Below are positions 44,260-52,874 of a DNA stretch of 64,000 bases, in pieces (the stretch's first letter is position 1; each line of letters opens with the position of its first letter). A program made the translations under genes and the position numbers. Below the pieces are notes generated by a model, which had not been told where the DNA came from, made no database searches, and saw only the letters and a list, made by a program, of their open reading frames with translations. This DNA comes from Prevotella sp. Lineage in GTDB: Bacteria > Bacteroidota > Bacteroidia > Bacteroidales > Bacteroidaceae. The DNA is taken from NCBI GenBank assembly GCA_016286995.1, contig JAEEVA010000014.1, positions 1-64,000 of the forward strand, given 5' to 3'.

Positions 44260-45723
44260 CTATTTTTTCCTGACGGGGTCGCAGGTCAGTCCGCAGCCTA
44301 GCTTTTTGAAGATTTTGCGGTCTACCTCGCTGAGCATGACGGTAGAGTGCACCTGACAGCCACGCAGCTTAGGCAGCTGTGCCAAGGCGTCGCGACACTG
44401 CTCGTCGTCTTTTGACAGTACGGAGAGGGCTACCAGCACCTCGTCGGTATGCAGGCGTGGATTCTTGCCACCTAAGTATTCTATCTTTGTCTTCTGTACG
44501 GGTTCTATCAGACTCTGAGGAATAAGTTTAGCCTCATGGCCGATACCTGCCAGATGTTTGGTGGCATTGAGCAACAGGGCAGCGCTGCAGCCGAGTAGGG
44601 GTGAGGACTTGGCGGTAATGATGGTGCCGTCCTCCAACTCCATAGCAGCAGCAGTATGTTCTGTCAGTTCCTGTTTGGCCTGTGCTGCCACGGTGACGCG
44701 ACGGTAGGCGGTGGTAATCTTGGCCTGATTGAACAGCATCAGGATTTTGTTCACCTCACGCTCGTTGTCGATACCGTCGGCCATCTTGTTGGTGGCGTCG
44801 TAGTAGCGACGGATAATCTCGTCGCGACTGGCATTACAGCATACCTCGTCATCGGAGATGCAGAAGCCAACCATATTAACACCCATGTCGGTGGGCGATT
44901 TATAGGGATTCTCACCGTAGATGCCTTCGAACAATGCCGTCAACACGGGGAAAATCTCGATGTCACGGTTGTAGTTGACGGCAATCTTGTCGTACGCCTC
45001 CAGATGGAACGGGTCAATCATGTTGACGTCGTTCAGGTCGGCGGTGGCGGCTTCGTAGGCAATGTTCACGGGGTGTTTCAACGGCAGGTTCCACACGGGG
45101 AACGTCTCGAACTTGGCATAGCCGGCACGGATGCCTCGCTTGTTCTCGTTGTAAAGCTGCGAGAGACATACGGCCATCTTGCCGCTACCGGGACCTGGGG
45201 CAGTGACGATAACCAGCTCGCGGGTAGTTTCGACATAGTCGTTCTTGCCAAAGCCATCGTCGGAGGCAATGAGTTCGACGTTGTGCGGATAGCCGTCAAT
45301 CAGATAATGGACGTACGAACGGATGCCCATACGTTCCAGACGGTGACGGAACTGGTCGGCAGCATGCTGGCCGTTGTAGTGGGTGATGACCACCGAGCCT
45401 ACCATGAAGTCGCGGTTCATGAACTCATCGCGCAGTCGCAGCACGTCCTCGTCGTAGGTAATGCCCAGGTCGGCACGTATCTTGTTTTTCTCAATATCCT
45501 CGGCACTGACCACGATGACAATCTCAATGCTGTCGCGCAATTGTGCCAGCATTCGGAGTTTTGAGTCGGGCTTGAAACCTGGCAGCACGCGCGATGCATG
45601 GTGGTCATCGAACAGCTTGCCTCCTAACTCCAGATACAGCTTACCGTCGAACTGGGCAATCCTTTCGCGGATGTGCTCGCTCTGTATCTTCAGATATTTC
45701 TCGTTATCGAAACCAATCTTCAT
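44260..45723 (-). CDS. DUF1846 / UPF0371 family protein
   Basis: The 487-residue cytosolic protein begins MKIGFDNEKYLKIQSEHI and contains the family blocks YLELGGKLFDDHHASRVLPG, VTAPGPGSGKMAVCLSQLY and MGVNMVGFCISDDE. The GPGSGK segment looks like a P-loop, but activity is not established to my knowledge. It lies 22 nt downstream of yidC on the same strand and is probably co-transcribed with it. Confidence 0.9.
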   Translation of the reverse strand: MKIGFDNEKYLKIQSEHIRERIAQFDGKLYLELGGKLFDDHHASRVLPGFKPDSKLRMLAQLRDSIEIVIVVSAEDIEKNKIRADLGITYDEDVLRLRDEFMNRDFMVGSVVITHYNGQHAADQFRHRLERMGIRSYVHYLIDGYPHNVELIASDDGFGKNDYVETTRELVIVTAPGPGSGKMAVCLSQLYNENKRGIRAGYAKFETFPVWNLPLKHPVNIAYEAATADLNDVNMIDPFHLEAYDKIAVNYNRDIEIFPVLTALFEGIYGENPYKSPTDMGVNMVGFCISDDEVCCNASRDEIIRRYYDATNKMADGIDNEREVNKILMLFNQAKITTAYRRVTVAAQAKQELTEHTAAAMELEDGTIITAKSSPLLGCSAALLLNATKHLAGIGHEAKLIPQSLIEPVQKTKIEYLGGKNPRLHTDEVLVALSVLSKDDEQCRDALAQLPKLRGCQVHSTVMLSEVDRKIFKKLGCGLTCDPVRKK

Positions 45724-45745
45724 CTTTGAACTTTAATCTTTATGA

Positions 45746-47629
45746 TTAGCGTTTACGTTGCTGTTCGCGCATGGCGTCGGCCTGTTTCTGCATGGCCTCC
45801 AGACGAGCGGCGAGACCAGACTGCTTCTTGGGATTGTTCTTATTGGCCTGGTAATTGGCTTCCAGAATGGCCAGGAGCTTCTCATCATTCGTTGTCTTAC
45901 GCAGGGCCCACATGATGATGGCCGAGAAGAGCAGCGAGATGAAGTAGTAGAAGTTCAGACCACTGGAGTAGTCGTTGAAGATGAAGAAGAACATCAGGGG
46001 CATGATGTACATCATCCACTGCATCATCTTCATCTGCTCAGCCTGCTGACCAATCATCTGGTCCTTCTGCTGACGCATGGAGAAATAGGTGTACAGCAGC
46101 TGGGCACCACAGAACAGAATACACGTTAGCGACAGGTGGTCGCCGATGCCCCAGATGTGTTTGCCCCATTCAATGATGGGGTCGTAGGTTGACAGGTCGG
46201 CCATCCACAGGAAACTCTCACCACGCAACTGGATGGCGTTCGGCACGAAGAAGAACATGGCCAGCCAGATAGGCATCTGGATGATCATGGGCAGACAGCC
46301 TGACAGCGGACTGACGCCGTACTTCGAGTAGAGCGACATCATCTCCTGCTGCTTCTTCATCTGGTCTTCAGGCTTGTCGTACTGTTTGGTAGCCTCTTCG
46401 AACTTGGGTTTCAGTACACGCATCTTGGCACTCGACATATAACTCTTCTTGACCATCGGGAAGGTGATGGCTTTGAGTAATAATGTGATGAGAATAAGTA
46501 CGATACCCATATTTAGTCCAAAACCGGTTAGCCAGTCGAAGACATACAGCGTGAACCAGCGGTTAATCCAGCGCAACAGCCACCAGCCCAGGTCCACGAG
46601 CTGTTCCAGGTCAAGGTCCTTGCCGAACTTACTCTGCTGTTCCACGTCCTTGATGAGGCGGAAGTTGTTGGGGCCGATATACATTTCAAACTCCGTAGGA
46701 TTCTGACCAGTGGGGTCGTAGGCCGTCTTCATCTTGGCATCGAAGTGCTTCAGATAGCCCGAGCCTTTCTCGTCCATCGTACTGGTCAGCGTTGCACCCT
46801 TGGCGAAGTTGTCCTTGGCAATGAGTGCCACGCTGAAGAACTGGTTGCGGAAAGCCACCCAGTCGGTCTGCTCTTCAGTCTGCTCTTGAGCTCTGTCGCT
46901 GCTTTCCGACAGTTTGTCGGTGCCACCCGTCGCCTCCTTATAATATATAGAGGTATAGCGGTTCTCAAACGAGAAGCCTCTCTCCTGTTGACGGCAGTGA
47001 TCGGTCCACTCTATCTCCATCTCTTTGTACGACGGTGGGAACAGACCTGCCAGTCCTGTCGTCTGGAACGACATCGACAGCAGGTAGTCCTGTCCTAACT
47101 GGTAACGCATGATGACCTGTCCGCCATTGGCAGCAGTAGCCGTCATGGTGACAGCAGCATCAGTCTGCTCCGATGGTGTGAAGTACAGGTCCTGCGTGAC
47201 GATATTCTCCTGCTTGCCGGCCAGCATGATGTTCATGTTCTGGTCCTTGGCGTCGAACAATGTCACGTCGGGAGCACCGTCAATGCTCTTGAAGTCCTTG
47301 ATGACAGCCTTGCGGATGACGCCGCCTTTTGTGTCGAGCGTCAGTTCCAGCTTGTCGTTTTTCAACACAACCTGCTGAGACGTACCTTGCAGGGCGGTGT
47401 GGAACAGGGCGGTAGTGTCGACGGTAGCATTGTCGACAGCTGAACTGTCGACCACACTTTTGGCTGATTCTTTCTGTGCTTGTTTCTCTGCCTGCTCCTT
47501 CTGGACGGCAGCAATCGAGTCTTGTTGTCGTGCGGCTTCAATCTGCTCTGCCGACGGCTGGTTCCACCAGCTGAAAGCTATCAGTACGACGGCAATGAGC
47601 ACGAAACCGATAATGGTGTCTTTATTCAT
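45746..47629 (-). CDS. yidC: Membrane protein insertase
   Basis: The 627-residue protein has an N-terminal membrane anchor (TIIGFVLIAVVLIAFSWW), a large periplasmic beta-rich domain, and the five-helix insertase core with MVKKSYMSSAKMRVLKPK and SPLSGCLPMIIQMPIW. The C-terminus is a basic cytoplasmic tail (AMREQQRKR). It inserts membrane proteins, including F0 subunits such as AtpE in other bacteria. It has a strong promoter and leads a short operon with DUF1846. Confidence 0.97.
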   Translation of the reverse strand: MNKDTIIGFVLIAVVLIAFSWWNQPSAEQIEAARQQDSIAAVQKEQAEKQAQKESAKSVVDSSAVDNATVDTTALFHTALQGTSQQVVLKNDKLELTLDTKGGVIRKAVIKDFKSIDGAPDVTLFDAKDQNMNIMLAGKQENIVTQDLYFTPSEQTDAAVTMTATAANGGQVIMRYQLGQDYLLSMSFQTTGLAGLFPPSYKEMEIEWTDHCRQQERGFSFENRYTSIYYKEATGGTDKLSESSDRAQEQTEEQTDWVAFRNQFFSVALIAKDNFAKGATLTSTMDEKGSGYLKHFDAKMKTAYDPTGQNPTEFEMYIGPNNFRLIKDVEQQSKFGKDLDLEQLVDLGWWLLRWINRWFTLYVFDWLTGFGLNMGIVLILITLLLKAITFPMVKKSYMSSAKMRVLKPKFEEATKQYDKPEDQMKKQQEMMSLYSKYGVSPLSGCLPMIIQMPIWLAMFFFVPNAIQLRGESFLWMADLSTYDPIIEWGKHIWGIGDHLSLTCILFCGAQLLYTYFSMRQQKDQMIGQQAEQMKMMQWMMYIMPLMFFFIFNDYSSGLNFYYFISLLFSAIIMWALRKTTNDEKLLAILEANYQANKNNPKKQSGLAARLEAMQKQADAMREQQRKR

Positions 47630-47658
47630 TGTTAATTACGTTTTTTACATTTTAAGCT

Positions 47659-47690
47659 GCAAAGGTACGAAAAAGTGTGAACAATACAAA
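47659..47690 (-). promoter_or_regulatory. Promoter of yidC
   Basis: On the minus strand, TTTG (plus 47687-47690), 19-nt spacer, TACCTTTGC (plus 47659-47667). Confidence 0.8.
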
Positions 47691-47737
47691 GCAAATATGC
47701 TTTTTTTTGCTTTTATTCGTAAATATCGTCCTTATTG

Positions 47738-48700
47738 TCACCGCATGTGAACGTCGCGCTGTGGGAACGGAATCTCGATATTGTTTTTGCGGAGAGTATC
47801 GTAGATGCAGTGTAGAATGTCGCTGACGACATGAGCCCGCTTGGGGGCTATAACCCATACAAAGAGTTTCATGTTGACGCCAGAATCGCCCAACTCTCCT
47901 ACGACGGATGCGATGGGACGCGACTTGTCCATCCATTTATGGTTAAGTTTGGTGACAGCGGTAGTAACCATTTTCTTGACTTCGTCCAGATCAGAACCAT
48001 AGGCGACGCTGAACGGTACGGCAGCCAGCACATAGCCACCATTGCGCGACAGGTTCTTGTAGTTGTTCTGGAAGAGTTGTGAGTTCTGGAAAGTGATGAT
48101 TTCACCATAGATGGATTCGATGACAGTGGATGTATAGCTGATGTTATTGACTTTACCCATGATGCCGTTGACTTCGATCCATTCACCGACCTTGATGCGT
48201 CCAGTCATGAGCGACAGACCGTAGAAGATGTTCTCGATGATGTTCTTCGAGGCGAAACCGACACCAGTTGACAATCCTCCCGTGATGGCCAGCAGCCATT
48301 CCAGACTGATGTGCAGGGTGGACAGGGTCATCAGCAGCCAGACACCCCAGACAATGACTTGCAGGACGTTCTTGGCCATAGCGGTACGGCTTTCCGCCGA
48401 TTCCGGGCTTTTGCGCTCGTTGTAGCGGTAGAGCAGTCGCAGTAGCGTCTGGTTCAGGTATGAGAACAGGAACCACAGGCAGAGTACCACGATAATCTTC
48501 AAGAGGTTCACCTGAAGATTCTCCTGGTCGACAATCTTATAGGTCATAACCTTGTGCCACTGGTCACCATGTCCGAACAGTATGGATAGCCACCAGCTGC
48601 CCAAGACGACACCTATGATAATGCCCTGAGGAATAATCACGCGGTGGATGAGGTCATACACCCATGTTCTTGTAATGATGCTCTTCTTATTGAATTCCAT
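47738..48700 (-). CDS. MscS-family mechanosensitive ion channel
   Basis: The 320-residue protein has about four membrane helices, the last being the glycine/alanine-rich pore helix (LLAITGGLSTGVGFASKNIIENIFYG). The beta domain follows with RIKVGEWIEVNGIMGKVNNI and the C-terminal domain ends NNIEIPFPQRDVHM. It opens on membrane tension to release solutes during hypo-osmotic shock. It lies upstream of yidC on the same strand but appears separately promoted. Confidence 0.93.
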   Translation of the reverse strand: MEFNKKSIITRTWVYDLIHRVIIPQGIIIGVVLGSWWLSILFGHGDQWHKVMTYKIVDQENLQVNLLKIIVVLCLWFLFSYLNQTLLRLLYRYNERKSPESAESRTAMAKNVLQVIVWGVWLLMTLSTLHISLEWLLAITGGLSTGVGFASKNIIENIFYGLSLMTGRIKVGEWIEVNGIMGKVNNISYTSTVIESIYGEIITFQNSQLFQNNYKNLSRNGGYVLAAVPFSVAYGSDLDEVKKMVTTAVTKLNHKWMDKSRPIASVVGELGDSGVNMKLFVWVIAPKRAHVVSDILHCIYDTLRKNNIEIPFPQRDVHMR

Positions 48701-48822
48701 TTCCCTTGTCTTCTTATTTTCTTACCTTTTTATCTTTTTACCTTCTTTTTATTCCTATAACGCCCAGTTTGTCCGTTTTATTGTGTTTTTTGCTGCTGTA
48801 AGCAAAATAAATCTTAATAAAT

Positions 48823-48853
48823 TTTGAAGTGTGACCATTATTTTGTACCTTTG
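48823..48853 (+). promoter_or_regulatory. Promoter of gyrA
   Basis: TTTG (48823-48826), 19-nt spacer, TACCTTTG (48846-48853), leaving a 74-nt leader to the ATG at 48927. It also argues against the longer track ORF. Confidence 0.8.
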
Positions 48854-48926
48854 TGCGCTCAATGAAAATAGTGAAAAATGCGTCAGCGGGCCTAAAAAGT
48901 GCCTTAAACGCCAAATTGTGAAAATA

Positions 48927-51464
48927 ATGGATCAGACATTTGACAACGACAGAATTGTAAAAATCAACATCGAGGAGGAGATGAAATCCTCCTACATCGA
49001 CTATTCGATGTCCGTCATCGTAGCCCGTGCATTGCCCGACGTACGTGACGGTTTCAAACCTGTACATCGCCGTATCCTCTACGGTATGATGGGTATCAAC
49101 AACGTTTCCACACAGCCCTACAAGAAGTGTGCCCGCGTCGTCGGTGAGGTGCTCGGTAAGTATCACCCCCACGGCGACGGTTCAGTCTATGGTGCTCTCG
49201 TTCGTATGGCCCAGGACTGGAACATGCGCTACACGCTCGTGGACGGACAGGGTAACTTCGGTTCGGTCGACGGTGACTCGCCTGCCGCCATGCGTTACAC
49301 GGAGTGCCGCCTCTCGAAGATGGGTGAGCACATCATGGACGACCTGGACAAGGAGACCGTCGATATGGTCAACAACTTCGACGACTCGCTGGTAGAGCCC
49401 AGCGTGATGCCGACGAAGATTCCCAATCTGCTGGTGAACGGTGGTAACGGTATTGCCGTAGGTATGGCTACCAACATGCCCACGCACAATCTGGGTGAGG
49501 TCATTGACGGCTGCTGCGCCTACATCGACAACCCCGATATCGATACCGACGGACTGATGCAGTACATTCCCGGTCCCGACTTCCCCACAGGAGCTTATAT
49601 CTATGGCCTGCAGGGCGTGCGCGACGCCTACGAGACGGGTCGCGGCCGCATCGTGATGCGTGCCAAGGCTGAGATTGAGAGTACCGAGACCCACGACAAG
49701 ATTGTGGTCACCGAGATTCCCTACGGCGTCAACAAGGCCGACCTCGTGGCCTATATCGCCGACCTCGCCAACCAGCACAAGATTGAGGGCGTTGCCAATG
49801 TCAACGACGAGTCGGGCCGTCAGGGCATGCGTATCGTCGTCGACTGCAAGCGTGACTGCAACGCTAATGTGCTACTGAATAAACTGTTTAAGATGACGGC
49901 GCTACAGAGCTCATTCTCAGTAAATAACATTGCTCTGGTAAAAGGCCGTCCCCGTCTGCTCTCGCTGAAGGAGTGCGTCAAGTATTTCGTCGAGCACCGT
50001 CACGACGTCACCATCCGTCGCACGAAGTACGACCTGCGCAAAGCTCAGGAGCGTGCCCACATTCTGGAGGGTTTGATCATCGCCGTCAACAACATCGACG
50101 AGGTGGTACATATTATAAGGAATAGTAAGACCCCGAGCGATGCCCAGCGCAACTTGGAGGCCCGCTTCGAACTGGACGAGTTGCAGTCGAAGGCCATCGT
50201 CGATATGCGTTTGTCGCAGCTTACCGGTCTGCGTGTCGACCAGCTCCATCAGGAGTACGACGACCTCATGAAGCTCATCGCTGACCTGCAGGAGATTCTC
50301 GACAATCCCGAGCGTTGTAAGGAGGTTATGAAGCAGGAACTGCAGGAGGTGAAGGAGAAGTATGGCGACGCCCGTCGTACGGAGATTATCCCCTTCGACC
50401 ACGAGTTCAATGCTGAGGACTTCTATCCCGATGATCCTGTCGTTATCACCATCAGCCACATGGGTTACATCAAGCGTACCCATCTTGACGAGTTCCACGA
50501 GCAGGGACGTGGCGGTATGGGTTCGAAGGCTGCCCGCCACCGTGACAACGACTTCACCGAGTATATCTATCCGGCTACGATGCACAATACGCTGCTCTTC
50601 TTCACCCAGAAGGGTCGCTGCTACTGGCAGAAGTGCTACGAGATTCCAGAGGGCGACAAGAACTCGAAGGGTCGTGCTATCCAGAATATGCTGAACATCG
50701 AACCCGACGATGCCATCAATGCCGTGCTGCGCATCAAGAACTTCAACGACGAGGAGTTCCTGCAGTCGCATTACGTCATGTTTGCCACCAAGCAGGGTAT
50801 CATCAAGAAGACCCGTCTCGATGCCTACAAGAACGTACGTGCTGCCGGTGTGCGCGCCATCAATATCAATGAGGGCGACGAGGTAGTAGGTGTTCGTCTG
50901 ACCAATGGCCACAACGAGATTCTGCTGGCCAACCGTAACGGTCGTGCCGTGCGCTTCGACGAGAACGATGTCCGTACCATGGGCCGTGTGTCTACCGGTG
51001 TCATCGGTATGCGTCTGGACGGTGGCGACGACGAGGTGGTCGGTATGGTATGCGTCAACGACCCGTCTGTCGAGACCATCATGGTGGTCAGCGAGAACGG
51101 CTACGGCAAGCGCTCCGAAGTTGAGGACTACCGCAAGACTCTGCGTGGTGCCAAGGGTGTCAAGACCCTCGCCATCACTGAGAAGACCGGTCGTCTGGTA
51201 GCCATCAAGGTGGTGACTGACGAGAACGACCTCATGATTATCAATAAGTCGGGAGTCCTCATCCGCCTGAAGGTCGCCGACGTACGTGTTATGGGCCGTG
51301 CCACTCAGGGTGTCCGTCTCATCAACCTCGCCAAGAAGAACGACAGCATTGCCAGCGTCTGCAAGGTGATGTCCAGTCAGGAAGAGGACGTCGAGGAGGC
51401 CGAGGTACTCAACGAGGAACAGCCTGCTGAGGAAAACGACGCTCCAGTCATCGACGTGGAATAA
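48927..51464 (+). CDS. gyrA: DNA gyrase subunit A
   Basis: The start at 48927 ([19 protein letters not shown]) gives 845 residues. The catalytic tyrosine is in [12 protein letters not shown]. The C-terminal beta-pinwheel carries a GyrA-box (QGRGGMG), which marks gyrase rather than topoisomerase IV. The acidic tail ([14 protein letters not shown]) is typical. GyrA cuts and reseals DNA while GyrB drives supercoiling. The quinolone region reads [17 protein letters not shown], so positions aligned with E. coli Ser83 and Asp87 are both Gly. The gene is followed by a TPR protein in the same direction. Confidence 0.96.
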   Translation: MDQTFDNDRIVKINIEEEMKSSYIDYSMSVIVARALPDVRDGFKPVHRRILYGMMGINNVSTQPYKKCARVVGEVLGKYHPHGDGSVYGALVRMAQDWNMRYTLVDGQGNFGSVDGDSPAAMRYTECRLSKMGEHIMDDLDKETVDMVNNFDDSLVEPSVMPTKIPNLLVNGGNGIAVGMATNMPTHNLGEVIDGCCAYIDNPDIDTDGLMQYIPGPDFPTGAYIYGLQGVRDAYETGRGRIVMRAKAEIESTETHDKIVVTEIPYGVNKADLVAYIADLANQHKIEGVANVNDESGRQGMRIVVDCKRDCNANVLLNKLFKMTALQSSFSVNNIALVKGRPRLLSLKECVKYFVEHRHDVTIRRTKYDLRKAQERAHILEGLIIAVNNIDEVVHIIRNSKTPSDAQRNLEARFELDELQSKAIVDMRLSQLTGLRVDQLHQEYDDLMKLIADLQEILDNPERCKEVMKQELQEVKEKYGDARRTEIIPFDHEFNAEDFYPDDPVVITISHMGYIKRTHLDEFHEQGRGGMGSKAARHRDNDFTEYIYPATMHNTLLFFTQKGRCYWQKCYEIPEGDKNSKGRAIQNMLNIEPDDAINAVLRIKNFNDEEFLQSHYVMFATKQGIIKKTRLDAYKNVRAAGVRAININEGDEVVGVRLTNGHNEILLANRNGRAVRFDENDVRTMGRVSTGVIGMRLDGGDDEVVGMVCVNDPSVETIMVVSENGYGKRSEVEDYRKTLRGAKGVKTLAITEKTGRLVAIKVVTDENDLMIINKSGVLIRLKVADVRVMGRATQGVRLINLAKKNDSIASVCKVMSSQEEDVEEAEVLNEEQPAEENDAPVIDVE

Positions 51465-51475
51465 ACAATAATAAT

Positions 51476-51504
51476 AGTAAATCGTAAATTGTCAAATAGT
51501 AAAT
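51476..51504 (+). repeat. Heptad array (AGTAAAT/CGTAAAT) after gyrA
   Basis: AGTAAAT, CGTAAAT, an 8-nt TGTCAAAT and AGTAAAT, starting 12 nt after the gyrA stop codon. Confidence 0.65.
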
Positions 51505-51517
51505 TAACTAAAGGCTT

Positions 51518-52732
51518 ATGAAAAAATTAATGATGATGGCAATGATGCTCGTAGCAAGTGCTACGGCTTTTGCCGGTGACAGTGACGCTCTGAAGAGCGT
51601 CCTGAAGTCTAAGAACTATGCTGAGGCTGCCCAGATGGTAAAGCAGAGTCTCGGCCAGTTGGCTGACAATGCCGAGAAGGCTAAGGCTTACAACCACTTG
51701 GTAGACCTGGCTATGGCCAAGGTACAGAACGAGACAGGCATTATTGCCGAGAACCAGCTCGCCGCCATGGGGCAGGGTAAGGTGAAGGAGTATGATGCCC
51801 TCGGTCTGGCCGATGGTATCTGCGACGCTATTGACGCAGCAGTAGAGTGTGACAAATTCGACCAGCAGCCCGATGCTAAGGGCAAGGTGAAGCCTAAGTT
51901 CGCTGAGAAGAACGCCCAGCGCGTATGGGCTGTTCGCCAGCATCTGGTGAACATCGGTCAAGAGCAGGCCGCTCAGAACAATGACGCTGGTGTGCTGAAG
52001 TATTGGGGTGCTTTCATCGATTCTGCCGAGAATCCCTTCTTCGCCGCATGTGACCACAATCCCGAGAAGGAGTACGTTGGTCAGGTGGCTTTCTTTGCCG
52101 GACGCTATGCTTATCAGGCTGGCGAGATGGACCGTGCCAACCGCTACTTCGAGGTTGCCAAGCGTGACCCGCAGCAGAAGGCCGACGCTGTCAACTTCCA
52201 ACTCTATGCCATGCGCCAGCAGCTGAAGACCCATGCCGACTCTGTGGCGTATGTCAACCAGCTGAAGCAGATGTACGAGCAGGAGCCTGAGAACGATGTT
52301 GTCATCGATGGCATCAACTCTATGTATGAAGGCATGAAGGACAAGGAAGCACAGGCTGCATTCCTCGATGCTCACCTCGCCAAGTATCCCAACTCGTTCA
52401 CCGCTCTGGCCAACAAGGGTCTGATGGCTGTCAATGCCAACAACGCCGAGGAAGGTGCCAAGTGGCTTCGCAAGGCCAGTGAGGCCAAGCCCGACAATGC
52501 CGTTGTATGGACCTATCTGGGTGCTTGTCTGAGCGTTTTGGCTGCCAATGCCACCGACAACGCTACCGGCACGAAGTATTACGACGAAGCCATTGCCGCT
52601 TTCGACAAGGCCAAGGAACTCGATCCTGAGCGTCAGCTGGCTAACTGGGGCTACAACCGCTATCAGGCCTACTATGGCCGCTACGGTGCTGACGACCCCA
52701 AGACGAAGGCTGCTGAGGCTGACATGAAGTAA
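51518..52732 (+). CDS. Periplasmic TPR-repeat protein
   Basis: The 404-residue protein has a signal peptide (MKKLMMMAMMLVASATAFA) and helical TPR-like repeats. Clear units lie at AGRYAYQAGEMDRANRYFEVAKRD-like, KGLMAVNANNAEEGAKWLRKA and YDEAIAAFDKAKELDPERQ. The rest is helical and Ala/Lys-rich. It probably scaffolds an envelope complex; the partner is unknown. It is likely co-transcribed with gyrA and ends at a strong terminator. Confidence 0.82.
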   Translation: MKKLMMMAMMLVASATAFAGDSDALKSVLKSKNYAEAAQMVKQSLGQLADNAEKAKAYNHLVDLAMAKVQNETGIIAENQLAAMGQGKVKEYDALGLADGICDAIDAAVECDKFDQQPDAKGKVKPKFAEKNAQRVWAVRQHLVNIGQEQAAQNNDAGVLKYWGAFIDSAENPFFAACDHNPEKEYVGQVAFFAGRYAYQAGEMDRANRYFEVAKRDPQQKADAVNFQLYAMRQQLKTHADSVAYVNQLKQMYEQEPENDVVIDGINSMYEGMKDKEAQAAFLDAHLAKYPNSFTALANKGLMAVNANNAEEGAKWLRKASEAKPDNAVVWTYLGACLSVLAANATDNATGTKYYDEAIAAFDKAKELDPERQLANWGYNRYQAYYGRYGADDPKTKAAEADMK

Positions 52733-52760
52733 TGAGGCTTACGTGAAGTCATTACATAGT

Positions 52761-52797
52761 AAAAATCGGGTTGACGTTTGGTCAGCCCGATTTTTTT
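52761..52797 (+). terminator. Terminator after the TPR gene
   Basis: AAAAATCGGG-T-TGAC / GTCA-G-CCCGATTTTT with a T-run, 28 nt past the stop codon. A 21-nt two-copy TCATTACGG repeat follows at 52809 and 52830. Confidence 0.85.
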
Positions 52798-52874
52798 ATT
52801 AGTCATTGTCATTACGGATATAATTACGATCATTACGGCAATTAGTTTCTAAAGACCCGGGAAAGCCCGCACTT

